Source: JACJYC01 sp964558465 (GTDB lineage: Bacteria; Bacteroidota; Bacteroidia; Chitinophagales; Saprospiraceae). From it: a stretch of DNA of 64,000 bases. This document shows, one piece after another, positions 51,938-60,836 of the stretch (position 1 is the first letter of the stretch; the number at the start of each line of letters is the position of its first letter). Location of the stretch: the NCBI GenBank assembly GCA_964558465.1, contig CAZLEF010000032.1, positions 1 to 64,000 on the forward strand, written 5' to 3'. The notes beneath the pieces are model-generated. The model worked only from the letters and a program-made list of their open reading frames with translations. It was not told the origin of the DNA and made no database searches. A program made the translations under genes and the position numbers.

Positions 51938-52074
51938 GGTTGGAATGGTTTAAATTTTTAAAAATTTACAGCTTCGCCACCTCAATGTTTGTTATCTATT
52001 CCATGTTTCTGGACATTTTGCCTTTTTGGCTGAGGACGGGAAAATGAACGACCGTTTGAGAAAGATGAGAAAGT

Positions 52075-52165
52075 TCAATCTCCCAGCCTCCCAGTCTCCC
52101 CATCTCCCAGTCCCCAAACTCCATGTCCCCCAGTCTCTCAGCCTCTCATCTCCCGGTCTCAAAGT
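52075..52165. repeat. CCCAGTCTCC-type word repeats
   Basis: A run of CCCAGCCTCCCAGTCTCC, CATCTCCCAGTCC and CTCAGCCTCTCATCTCCC words lies in the 275-base gap between the beta-helix gene and the next gene. A reverse-complement version of the same words (GGAGACTTGGAGACTGGGGG) is inside the coding region of the PSD1 gene at about 10145-10185. Confidence 0.75.
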
Positions 52166-52212
52166 CTTCCGCTTAAAAACAAAAAAGCAGTATGCACTCC
52201 GGCTTTTTCAAA

Positions 52213-53025
52213 TCACTCCACCCGCCTGACCCGGAATTTTTCCCCCACCTGCTCTCCCGCCGGATCAATAAACCAGACGGCGATCTGGTTTTCGGCGGGC
52301 TTTTCGCTGGTGATGAATAAGCTCTGTTTTTCATCCCGGATGTTGGACGCATGGAGGATGCTCCAGATTTGGCGGCCGGTCCCGGCAGGTACGCCGATTC
52401 CTGCCGTACAGCTGAAGGTCTCGAAAATTTTGGCTTTTTCTTCTTCTGTGGGCGTCTCCGCGCCCGGCCTGGGTTCGTTCCACATTAACCACGCGCCGTA
52501 ACTGCCGCTGTGGATAAACATTCCATTGAACGGTTCTTCGTACCTCCATACGCCGTTGAATTCAGGGACGCCCGCAGCAGCATCCCAGTCTGCCATTTTC
52601 CGGGATTTGCCCGGCGCGCCCCGGCTTCCGTCGGGCTGAATGACCCAATAGGTGAGTTCGTCGCCGGATCGTTCAAAATCCCACCGGAGGGAGGTCCCCA
52701 TCCCATTCACCGGCGAAACATAGATATACGTTGCTTTGGCCCGGTTTTCAGATTCCATTTCCCAGGTCGCGACGGCTGCAATGACTGCCTCATAAGCTTC
52801 CGCTTTTTCCGAAACGGATGGCGTTGCACCGGAAAAGGGTTGACGGTTTTTGTTCGTGAGCAACCAGATTAAATGGGTGGGCGAAATAATGGCGATTCCT
52901 TCCTGGGTGTCCAGTTGGTACTTCCAGACGCCCGTCAGGGCTTCTTTCCCGGTTTGCGCGCCGGTACTTTCTGCCAACAGGAATAATATCGCCGCCAGGG
53001 CGAGATAGTGGATCGGTTTTTTCAT
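52213..53025 (-). CDS. Exported protein with two lipocalin-like halves
   Basis: A 270-residue exported protein. Two similar beta domains are visible: LTGVWKYQL...WLLTNKNRQPF...SVSEKAEAYEAVIAAVATW and FNGVWRYEE...AWLMWNEPRPG...TEEEKAKIFETFSCTAG, each followed by a strand-rich end (ELTYWVIQPDG and QIAVWFIDPAG). This internal duplication fits paired lipocalin-like barrels. No ligand or partner can be named. It lies 81 bases beyond the 3' end of the hybrid sensor gene on the same strand and could be co-expressed with it. Confidence 0.8.
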   Translation of the reverse strand: MKKPIHYLALAAILFLLAESTGAQTGKEALTGVWKYQLDTQEGIAIISPTHLIWLLTNKNRQPFSGATPSVSEKAEAYEAVIAAVATWEMESENRAKATYIYVSPVNGMGTSLRWDFERSGDELTYWVIQPDGSRGAPGKSRKMADWDAAAGVPEFNGVWRYEEPFNGMFIHSGSYGAWLMWNEPRPGAETPTEEEKAKIFETFSCTAGIGVPAGTGRQIWSILHASNIRDEKQSLFITSEKPAENQIAVWFIDPAGEQVGEKFRVRRVE

Positions 53026-53106
53026 GCCGGATTGAATTTGATTTGTTCAAAATTGCTCCGGCAGCCGGCGAAAAGGCTTGGAATTTTTTGCCAAAAAATG
53101 GGAAAA

Positions 53107-56100
53107 TTATGGCATCGGCGGGTTTTGCCGCCATTCGGTGGGTGTAACGCCCGTTTCTTTGGAAAATACTTTAGTGAAATACCCAGGCTCGCTGAAGCCG
53201 GTCAGGTAGGCAATTTCCGCGATGGTCAGATCCGGATTCCGCAGCAATTCCTTCCCTTTCTGCAACCGGATGGCGCGAATGAACTTCTGGGAAGACCGGC
53301 CCGTCAGCGCCACGATCTTCCGGTGCAACTGGGAATGGCTCATGCCGACCATCCGGGCCAGCGATTCCAATGAAAAACGGGGATCGTCCAGGCAGGGTTC
53401 AAAGGCGGTCCGCACCTTTTTCAGGAAAGCGTTCTCCATTTCGGTTTCCCGGGGCGCGGGGTCGGATTTCAAACCGGCCTGACGGAGGTAATAGGACTGG
53501 AGGCGCCTGCGCAACTCGAGCAGTTTCCGGATATGGATCAGCAATTCTTCTTCGTTGAACGGTTTTTCGAGATAAACATCCGCTCCCCTGCTGATTCCGG
53601 TGAGCCTGGAAGGTTTATCCGCCCGCGCCGTTAATAAAATAATGGGAATATGGCTGGTGCGTTCGTCGTTTTTCAGCAGGGCGGTAGCTTCAAACCCGTC
53701 CATTTCCGGCATCATCACGTCGCTGATGATGATATCCGGGATGAGCTCCGCGGCTTTTTCAAATCCGGCCTTCCCGTTGGCGGCAAAGGTTGTCAGGTAC
53801 CCGCCTTTCAAACTGCCGGCGATGAACCGGGCTACATCGGCGTTGTCCTCGATGATCAAAACAATTGGCATTTGGGACGGCTGATCGAATGGTTCGGGCA
53901 GTGTTTCCGCCGGGGAGGGCGTCCGCAGGTTTTCCTGTTCAATGGCCAGAGCCGGCGATCCTTCTCCCGGTTCGCCTCCGGGAGCGCCGGCCAGGGGCAG
54001 CAGTACCGAAAAAACCGTACCCTCCCCAACCTCGCATTTGACGGATAGCCGGCCATTCATGAACTCAACCAGTTCCCTGGCCAGGGCCAGACCGATGCCT
54101 GCGCCCTCATCGCCTTGTCCCCCGCCGGTATAAAAGCGGTCGAAAATGTGGGGTAACCAGTTCGGCGGGATACCGGGGCCCGTATCGGCTACCTGAATTT
54201 CCAGCCAATAGTCCGCGCCGGAACTCCCGGAGAGCGGCCTCCCGTTCACCTTTACCATAACCCGGCCGCCTTCAGGGGTGAATTTGATTGCATTGGACAA
54301 CAGATTGCCGACGATCCCGGTCATTTTCTCCTTGTCAAAAGACAAGAACAGGCGCGAAGGCTCTGTCTGAAATTCGATGTGGATATTTTTATCTTCCGCC
54401 GCCGAATGGAAGGATTCCGCCAGATAGCGCAAAAATACCATGACATCGTCCCGGACAGGGTGGATCTTGAGATGACCCGCGTCGATCTTGCTCAGGTCGA
54501 GCATCTGGTTGACCAGCCGGAGCAGCCGCTTTCCATTGCTGCGCACAAGTTGGAGGTCGGGGGCTTCCAGGGGCAGAAAATGCTTCAGGGCGCGCTCCAC
54601 CGGGCCCAGGATCAGGGTGAGGGGCGTCCGGAATTCGTGGGTGATATTGGTATAGAACCGGGTTTTGAATTCGTCGAGTTCCCTTAACCGCACGGCTTCC
54701 GCCTCCGCCAGCCTCCGGTTGATCTGGAACCGGTGAAGACCCAATGCAGCCGTCGCCAGCAGGAGGGTGAACAAACCGACCGCCCACCAGGTTCGCCACC
54801 AGGGTGGCAGCACCACGACGCCAAGGGATAACCCCTCGTTGTTCCAAAGCCCGTCGTTGTTGGCCGCCCTCACCCGGAAGGTGTAACTGCCGGGATACAG
54901 GTTCGTGTATGTGGCTTCGGTCCGGTTCCCGATAGCTTGCCAGTCTGCTTCGAAACCTTCCATTTTGATCGAAAACTGCGTTTTTTTAGGACTGATATAA
55001 CCCAGCGCTGCAAAATGGATGGTGAAAACATTTTGGCGGGGCCGCAGGACGATCTTTTGCGCCAGGTTGGGGTGCGCAGGCAAAAGTTTGCTCTCCGGAT
55101 CGGGTTTTACCGCTTTGTTGAACAGGAGGAAGTTGGTGAATACAACCGGGGGTACAAACGGATTCGACCCGATGCTGTCGGGGTGAAAAATCTCCACCCC
55201 GTGGTCTCCGCCAAAGTAGAGCCGTCCGGCTTCATCCCGGATGCAGGACCGGTCCCAAAATTCCGTCTCCCGGATGCCATCGTCTTTCGTAAAATAAACG
55301 AACTTTTTATCCCGGAGCGAAAACCGGGCAAGCGCGTGTTGGGTGCTGATCCAGAGGTTGCCGCGCAGATCGGGCAGAATGCCGTTGACCCGTCCCTCCG
55401 GCAGGTTGAAATTCCGGAACTTGCCCGCCTGCGGGTCAAAAACGCTCAGGCCCGCGTTGGTACCCAACCAAAGCAGCCCGCCCCCGTCTTCGAACAGGTG
55501 CAGGACGCGTTTCCCGGACAAGGTATTCGTATCGCCCTGCACCGGCGGATAATGGCGGAAGGAGGCATTGTGAGGGTCGAAACGATCGAGGCCGGCGTCG
55601 TTCGAGCCGATCCACAGGCCGTTTTTACGGGAAAACAGCACCCGGCTGGCGAAATTGCTGCCCGGGCTTTCCGGCCGGGCCGGATCATGGTAATATTCAT
55701 GGAGACTATCGGATGCGACCTGATAACGCACCAGCCCCGAACCGTTGGCAAACCAAAGGTCGCCCCGGTCGTCTTCTGTTATACTGAAAGTGACATGGGA
55801 GCGAAACGGAAGGCACCGGCCGGAAAAATCGAGCAGACGGCGACCGGCTGTGAAACAATACACGCCGAATCCTGTATTGAACCCGGAAATAGTGGTTATC
55901 CAAAGGTTACCCGGCCGGTCTGTAAAAACGCAGGCGATATTTTCCTCTTTGAATGGCTTCAACTGTGGGAAGGTTTGCAGAAAGTCCTGGTGAAAATGCA
56001 GGGAAACCGGGTCGAACTGAAAAAGCCCCCTGTTGGCGCCGGCCCATATCCGTCCGTCCGGGGCAGGCGACATGAAAGTCACGCCGCGTTTCGTCGCGGC

Positions 56101-57165
56101 GGGCTCCCCCGGCAGGATGGGCCGGATATGTTGAAACGCTTTATACCTGGGGGCAAGAACCAGCACACCGGAATTGGTGCCGACCCAGATTACGCCGTCC
56201 CGGCTTTTGCATAGGGAGAGGGCTCGTTTGGCCTCTCCCAGCGAGAAAGGAGAAATCTTCTGCCGGATTCCGTTTTCAAATTCCTCTATATAAAAAAGCC
56301 CGCCCTCCGTGCCTGCCCAAATACCGTTCTGGTCTCCGGCAAGCAGGTCCCAGATATGGTTTTGTTTAGATTCCTGGTCTTTGCCAGGGGATAATACGAC
56401 CTTGGAAAGCGCCCTGGTCCCTTTGTCGGCGCGGTATAACCCGCCGTTCCGCATACCGAGCCATAAATGGCCCCGGCGGTCTTCTGCCAGGGCTTTTACT
56501 ACTTTGGGTTCACCAGGCATTTCGGGCAGGCTGTCGGTAAGGACAAACCTTCCGGAGACCTCCATCCATCGGTTTAACCCAAAAAAAGAACCAGCCCAAA
56601 AGTTGCCGTCGCTGGTTTCCAGCAAAGCGTCGCAGTAATTACTGCTTAAAAGCGGTTTTTGAAAGCGCCTGAAGGCTCCATTTTTAGGGTCGAACAGTTG
56701 CGCGCCGCCGCCTTCCGTTGTGATCCATACCTCTCCGTTTCGCCTCACCAGGATCTCATTGACCTTGTTGTTGCCTATAGACCCAGGGTTGTTCGCGTCG
56801 TACAGGTACCGCTGGAACCGTTCCAGCCTGCGATCAAAGTAGTGCAACCCTGCGTTCATGGTGCCAACCCAAAGATTGCCCGCTTGATCCTCCGCAAGGC
56901 TGGTAACGACGTTGTCGGCAAGACTGAATTCGTCGTCCGGCGCATGGCGGTATGTTTTGAGGCTATGACCATCGTATTTGACCAGCCCAAATTCCGTTCC
57001 AAACCACATAAAACCCTGGCGGTCCTGCAAAATATCAAATACCAATCCGTCGACGAGGCGCTCCTGAAGCAGGTAATGCCTGGCAATCCAATCCTCTTCG
57101 GCAGTTTGCGCCGGCAAAACGGCAGACAAATACGCCAGAAACAGGATGGATAAAAATGGTCTCAA
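53107..57165 (-). CDS. Hybrid two-component system sensor/regulator (HTCS)
   Basis: A 1352-residue one-protein two-component system. After a signal peptide, residues about 30-700 form two seven-bladed Reg_prop propellers (repeats such as DRQGFMWFGTEFGLVKYDG and EDQAGNLWVGTMNAGL). A Y_Y_Y domain follows near 710-785, then a membrane helix near 793-812. The kinase has phospho-acceptor His843 in ITHEFRTPLT and ATP lid GTGIPP-like DTGPGIPP and GAGIGLALARELV. A receiver has Asp1149 in ISDVMMPEMDG. An AraC-type HTH ends the protein (FSLESLARMVGMSHSQLHRKI, IAEIAYLTGFSEPGYFTKVF). Such proteins sense glycans in the periplasm and activate polysaccharide-use genes. The start is TTG, as no upstream or nearby ATG is in frame; it overlaps a TAGATTTG box, so the start is uncertain. 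Confidence 0.94.
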   Translation of the reverse strand: MRPFLSILFLAYLSAVLPAQTAEEDWIARHYLLQERLVDGLVFDILQDRQGFMWFGTEFGLVKYDGHSLKTYRHAPDDEFSLADNVVTSLAEDQAGNLWVGTMNAGLHYFDRRLERFQRYLYDANNPGSIGNNKVNEILVRRNGEVWITTEGGGAQLFDPKNGAFRRFQKPLLSSNYCDALLETSDGNFWAGSFFGLNRWMEVSGRFVLTDSLPEMPGEPKVVKALAEDRRGHLWLGMRNGGLYRADKGTRALSKVVLSPGKDQESKQNHIWDLLAGDQNGIWAGTEGGLFYIEEFENGIRQKISPFSLGEAKRALSLCKSRDGVIWVGTNSGVLVLAPRYKAFQHIRPILPGEPAATKRGVTFMSPAPDGRIWAGANRGLFQFDPVSLHFHQDFLQTFPQLKPFKEENIACVFTDRPGNLWITTISGFNTGFGVYCFTAGRRLLDFSGRCLPFRSHVTFSITEDDRGDLWFANGSGLVRYQVASDSLHEYYHDPARPESPGSNFASRVLFSRKNGLWIGSNDAGLDRFDPHNASFRHYPPVQGDTNTLSGKRVLHLFEDGGGLLWLGTNAGLSVFDPQAGKFRNFNLPEGRVNGILPDLRGNLWISTQHALARFSLRDKKFVYFTKDDGIRETEFWDRSCIRDEAGRLYFGGDHGVEIFHPDSIGSNPFVPPVVFTNFLLFNKAVKPDPESKLLPAHPNLAQKIVLRPRQNVFTIHFAALGYISPKKTQFSIKMEGFEADWQAIGNRTEATYTNLYPGSYTFRVRAANNDGLWNNEGLSLGVVVLPPWWRTWWAVGLFTLLLATAALGLHRFQINRRLAEAEAVRLRELDEFKTRFYTNITHEFRTPLTLILGPVERALKHFLPLEAPDLQLVRSNGKRLLRLVNQMLDLSKIDAGHLKIHPVRDDVMVFLRYLAESFHSAAEDKNIHIEFQTEPSRLFLSFDKEKMTGIVGNLLSNAIKFTPEGGRVMVKVNGRPLSGSSGADYWLEIQVADTGPGIPPNWLPHIFDRFYTGGGQGDEGAGIGLALARELVEFMNGRLSVKCEVGEGTVFSVLLPLAGAPGGEPGEGSPALAIEQENLRTPSPAETLPEPFDQPSQMPIVLIIEDNADVARFIAGSLKGGYLTTFAANGKAGFEKAAELIPDIIISDVMMPEMDGFEATALLKNDERTSHIPIILLTARADKPSRLTGISRGADVYLEKPFNEEELLIHIRKLLELRRRLQSYYLRQAGLKSDPAPRETEMENAFLKKVRTAFEPCLDDPRFSLESLARMVGMSHSQLHRKIVALTGRSSQKFIRAIRLQKGKELLRNPDLTIAEIAYLTGFSEPGYFTKVFSKETGVTPTEWRQNPPMP

Positions 57166-57296
57166 ATCTAAAAGTCGGCAAAAGCGGGCAGCCTCGCCCG
57201 TATTTTCAGTCCAATTATACGGATTTATCAGCGATTTAAAAATCTTTTCGTATTTTCAGGTTGTTTATGCTTTAAGCGATCAAGGGACAATAGCCT

Positions 57297-57869
57297 ATGG
57301 ATGTCCAGACAAACAAAATGACCTACGCCGAATTTCTGGAAATGGATATTCCGGAAAATGACACCTCTATTTATGAACTCATACGTGGCGAAATTGTGAA
57401 ACGCGCATCTCCAAACACGCCTCATCAGCGGGTTTCTTTGAAACTTATCCGTCAATTGGACCGATATATCGAGGCCAAAAGCCTGGGCGAACTCTTCCAC
57501 GCCCCTTACGACGTCTATTTCGACGAAGAAAACGCCGGCATTCAACCCGACCTGGTATTTGTGACCAACGAACGCAGGTCCATCATCCGCGACAACAACG
57601 GCATCGTCGGCGCCCCGGACCTGATCGTGGAGATCATCTCCAAAGGCACGATGGACAAGGACCGGGGCCTGAAAAAAGACCTGTACGAACAATTCGGCGT
57701 CCGCGAATATTGGATCGCCGACCCCCGGAACCGCAGCATCGAAGTATACCGGCTGGACAACAACCGCTACGGCTTGTTCTCCTTCGCGGCGGAAGAAGGG
57801 ATCATCCGGTCATCCGTTCTCCCGGACCTTGAATTGGAGGTCGCGGAGATTTTTCCGGAAAACGAGTGA
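57297..57869 (+). CDS. Uma2-family (DUF820) endonuclease-like protein
   Basis: A 190-residue protein of the Uma2 family, which has the PD-(D/E)xK nuclease fold. The core is IQPDLVFVTNERR followed by VGAPDLIVEIISKGT and a KKDLYEQFGVREYWIADP segment with Lys and Tyr conserved. The N-terminal MTYAEFLEMDIPENDTSIYELIRGEIV is typical. The family is abundant in bacteria, especially cyanobacteria, and its biological role is poorly known. Divergent from the hybrid sensor gene. Confidence 0.92.
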   Translation: MDVQTNKMTYAEFLEMDIPENDTSIYELIRGEIVKRASPNTPHQRVSLKLIRQLDRYIEAKSLGELFHAPYDVYFDEENAGIQPDLVFVTNERRSIIRDNNGIVGAPDLIVEIISKGTMDKDRGLKKDLYEQFGVREYWIADPRNRSIEVYRLDNNRYGLFSFAAEEGIIRSSVLPDLELEVAEIFPENE

Positions 57870-57906
57870 TCCCTCAGGCCTTAAGTGGCATCTAGATTTC
57901 GCGCCA

Positions 57907-59253
57907 CTAAGTTCCATCAACCACCAGTTTGGCAGTATGGTTTCCAAATCGAAGGAAATAAATTCCGGCCCGGCCAGTAGGGGGCGCCTCAAATTCAGTG
58001 CCCTGCACAAATTTCCGGGAAATCATTTTGCCCGTTAAATCGAAAGTATAAATCCACCCGGACTCCCGGTTCCCATCCAAAAATATCCGGACTTTTTCAT
58101 TGATTTTGACCGGATTGGGATAAATCCGCATCCTTTCTTCAGGCGCCGGTGGCAGGTTGACGACCGGTGTCGTCAGGCTGGTGTCCGCCCAATATATCCG
58201 TTCATCGAGGTATTGCACCATGAACACCTTGCCGGATGACTTTTCTGCGAAAAACTGCGTGTTATAAAATCCGGACACATCGTAGCCGAGACCCTGAAGT
58301 TGCTGGTTCCATGTGGCGGAATTTTTTCTTTTGAACCAGGTGCCGCCCTGCGACGGCGTGCCGGGGATGGAACTGTAAAAATCGCCGTTCCGGGCAAAAT
58401 GGATCCCGTGCAGGGTGGGGTCGAGCCACCAGCTTGAGCCGTCCCAGATGTCCAAAAGTTTCCAGTCTCCGCCCGTGAACAAATCGTCGATATGCCTGCA
58501 AAGGTTCAAGCGGACAAAAACAGTTCCGGCGCTGCCCTCCAGGCTGATGTACAGCGTATCTTGCGGGGAGACGGACAGGCCCCGGGTGTCCGACACGTCA
58601 ATATCGGGCTCGATCACCCCGTCGCCGTCGATGACGATATCCACATGCTGCCAGTGCAAACCGTCGTCATTGGAGACATATAACCCGCCCGGCCCGTCAG
58701 AGAGTTCGTCCTTGACGGTCAGGTACACCCGGTCGTGTTTATCCGTGGCGATCTGATCGCAACTCAGGTAGGCGCCCAGGCCGTTATTTCTCGGGGTCCA
58801 GGTGACGCCGTTGTCAGCGGAATAGAAAACGCCGGCGCCGACGAACCCCAGGTTGATGTCCAGGTTGCCGGTAATGGCAAAAAGGTCGCCGTCGGAAGTA
58901 TGAGCAAAGCGGGTAACGAGGTAGTTGTGGTTGAGGTCCACAGAATCCCAATGGGTCCCGTAGTCGGTTGAGACGTAGATCTTGCCTGCGCCGCCGGCCA
59001 GGACGACGCCCTCGTCCGTGGCATGCACGGTATAAACCGGGCCGGACAACAATACGGAATCCCAGTCCTGCCCCTCGTCAAAACTTCTTAATACGCCGTA
59101 GGTCAATCCGGCGATCAGGCAGGTGTCCTTAATTCCCGCGATCCCGGTTTTGGGCCCGCCCGGAAATTCGTAGGTGGTGAGCCAGAATTTTTGGGCGCAA
59201 AGCGTTGAACAGATGCAGAGTAAAGCAACGGAGATAAATATTGGATTTTTCAT
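57907..59253 (-). CDS. Secreted BNR/sortilin-like propeller protein with T9SS tail
   Basis: A 448-residue protein. Signal peptide ending TLCAQ. BNR-like Asp-box repeats are seen: VLRSFDEGQDWDSV, IYVSTDYGTHWDSV, VFYSADNGVTWTPR and LYVSNDDGLHWQHV, the S-x-D-x-G-x-x-W pattern of sialidase/photosystem-assembly-type propellers. The C-terminal 75 residues are a type IX sorting domain (MRIYPNPVKINEKV, DLTGKMI, RAGIYFLRFGN). It may bind a surface glycan; catalytic residues of sialidases are not obvious. ATG 59253 is used. Confidence 0.88.
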   Translation of the reverse strand: MKNPIFISVALLCICSTLCAQKFWLTTYEFPGGPKTGIAGIKDTCLIAGLTYGVLRSFDEGQDWDSVLLSGPVYTVHATDEGVVLAGGAGKIYVSTDYGTHWDSVDLNHNYLVTRFAHTSDGDLFAITGNLDINLGFVGAGVFYSADNGVTWTPRNNGLGAYLSCDQIATDKHDRVYLTVKDELSDGPGGLYVSNDDGLHWQHVDIVIDGDGVIEPDIDVSDTRGLSVSPQDTLYISLEGSAGTVFVRLNLCRHIDDLFTGGDWKLLDIWDGSSWWLDPTLHGIHFARNGDFYSSIPGTPSQGGTWFKRKNSATWNQQLQGLGYDVSGFYNTQFFAEKSSGKVFMVQYLDERIYWADTSLTTPVVNLPPAPEERMRIYPNPVKINEKVRIFLDGNRESGWIYTFDLTGKMISRKFVQGTEFEAPPTGRAGIYFLRFGNHTAKLVVDGT

Positions 59254-59329
59254 GATAAACACCTTGAATTAGAAAAAAACCTGAACCGCCAGGTTGGTCG
59301 GATCTTTCCGGAGTAATCCATGAAATGAT

Positions 59330-59734
59330 CTATTTATCTATGCGAATCTGACTACCCGAAACGCCCTGGATGGCGATATTTTTGTCGCCTGCTATCTGGA
59401 TACGATTACCTTGGGCGGTTTCTTTTAAAAAGGTCTGAATCTGCGTCTCCAAAGCAGGGTTTTTTTCACTTTGTTCTTCCAATTCCCGTAGCATGTCGAT
59501 CAAAGCGTACCGGATCTTATTTTTTTCAAGAGAAGCATGCTCCGGGTCAACCAGCCCCAGCCGGATGGATTTCATGACATCATTGTACCGGGCAGACTGC
59601 AGAACCGCCTCGTCAAACAAAGGGCTGCCTTTCAGAAGTTGTTGTACTTCCCTGATGGCTGAATTTAAATCATCCTGCGCTATGAGCTCCATGATTTTTC
59701 CGACAAAAGCCTGGGCGCTGTCCATGTTATTCAT
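59330..59734 (-). CDS. Small protein with EAD11-like domain and Gly-Lys-Asn-Ile motif
   Basis: A 134-residue soluble protein. Residues about 5-88 form a helical domain (AIREVQQLLKGSPLFDEAVLQSARYNDVMK, ASLEKNKIRYALIDMLRELEE) that resembles effector-associated domain 11 (EAD11), an adaptor domain known from bacterial conflict systems with STAND NTPases, TIR or caspase-like effectors. The last 20 residues are GDKNIAIQGVSGSQIRID, a short beta segment. The same motif ends the membrane protein encoded just upstream (59727-60836). The start ATG overlaps that gene's stop by eight bases, so translation is coupled. Family assignment by eye is moderate. Confidence 0.75.
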   Translation of the reverse strand: MNNMDSAQAFVGKIMELIAQDDLNSAIREVQQLLKGSPLFDEAVLQSARYNDVMKSIRLGLVDPEHASLEKNKIRYALIDMLRELEEQSEKNPALETQIQTFLKETAQGNRIQIAGDKNIAIQGVSGSQIRIDK

Positions 59735-60836
59735 TTTGATTGAGGCGAATATCGCTATCCTTGATATTTTGAACGATAATGTTTTTATTGCCGCTTACCT
59801 GAATGATGTTATTGGTGATGATCGAATCGGCATTTTTAAAGCTGACAGAACCAAGCGCCTTTACAATATCTTTTGAAATTTGAACATATTGATAGAGTTT
59901 ATGCATTTTATAAACACTGTTGATCGTGTCAGCAATAACACCTTCTTTGTCAAATGAATAATTTTTTTTGACAGATAAACGATAAAGGGATAAAACCGGC
60001 ATGGGCTTGTTCCGGCCCAGGATCTCCATTAGCATGGCTGCCTTTTCTTCAGAAGTATTGCATTCTTCCAATTTGGCGGATAGGATGTTGGCGTTAAAAG
60101 AAATCATGAATTTAACGAAAATGAGACAAATTACAGGGATTAAAAAAATACCTGCCAAGGCATAAACGAATAGCGGGGCGCCCAGGAATTCAGGCCTTTT
60201 TGGAGGTTTTTCATATTTAACCAACTGATTATTCTCCAAAACCAGGATAAAAAAGAAAGGGTATTCCCTGATTTTGATGATTTCCGACCGGATGCCGTTC
60301 AAATTATCGAAAATATTATTTTTGATAAACCGGTTTGAAGAAACAGGCAATAAACCAATGCCTTTTTCAGGTGAATATTCTTTAATGACCGGCGGCAGAT
60401 CTTCAAGGCCGGATATTGTCGTAAACGGCAGAAAATAGCCAAAACCCTCAATTGTTTTAGGCTTTAACGTCAGGTTGTCCAGGTATTCTATTGAAATGCC
60501 GAGGGTGTAGGGTTCTCCGGGTGTCCAGATGTTTTTTTGAGAGATCTGATCCGGTTTTTTAAGGTCCAGGCCTAAAAAATTGAAACTCCCCCTTTTTACA
60601 AATTGCCATAATACGGCCTTGCCGGGGATTTCATCCACTTTGGTCCGGGGAAAACTCGTTAAATATCCTTCTTCTATATAAATCGAAATTCGGGCAGGCT
60701 CGGTATTCATTTGATTGGCATTCCACGAAACATTTACCGTGTCGCTTGAAACACGGGTCAGCAGAATCTTTAATTCAGCCCCTCTCAGGCAGAAAGTCAA
60801 ACAAACAATGAATCCTATATTAAATAATTTGTGCAT
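59727..60836 (-). CDS. Single-pass membrane protein with shared C-terminal motif
   Basis: A 369-residue protein of unknown family. A signal peptide (about residues 1-21) is followed by an exported beta-rich region of about 200 residues (VSSDTVNVSWNANQMNTEPARISIYIEEGYLT), which contains fibronectin-like strands. A membrane helix lies near 222-246 (APLFVYALAGIFLIPVICLIFVKF). A cytoplasmic helical region of about 90 residues follows and the chain ends with SGNKNIIVQNIKDSDIRLN, the same motif as in the EAD11-like protein. This layout suggests an external sensor linked to a cytoplasmic tail. ATG 60836 overlaps the stop of the upstream gene by 17 bases. The DNA is A/T-rich compared with neighbours. 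Confidence 0.75.
   Translation of the reverse strand: MHKLFNIGFIVCLTFCLRGAELKILLTRVSSDTVNVSWNANQMNTEPARISIYIEEGYLTSFPRTKVDEIPGKAVLWQFVKRGSFNFLGLDLKKPDQISQKNIWTPGEPYTLGISIEYLDNLTLKPKTIEGFGYFLPFTTISGLEDLPPVIKEYSPEKGIGLLPVSSNRFIKNNIFDNLNGIRSEIIKIREYPFFFILVLENNQLVKYEKPPKRPEFLGAPLFVYALAGIFLIPVICLIFVKFMISFNANILSAKLEECNTSEEKAAMLMEILGRNKPMPVLSLYRLSVKKNYSFDKEGVIADTINSVYKMHKLYQYVQISKDIVKALGSVSFKNADSIITNNIIQVSGNKNIIVQNIKDSDIRLNQNE

Noticed and set aside
54937..56214. Long plus-strand frame of 425 codons inside the hybrid sensor gene
   Set aside because: It is antisense to propeller repeats that are clearly coding and has no recognisable domain or signal.
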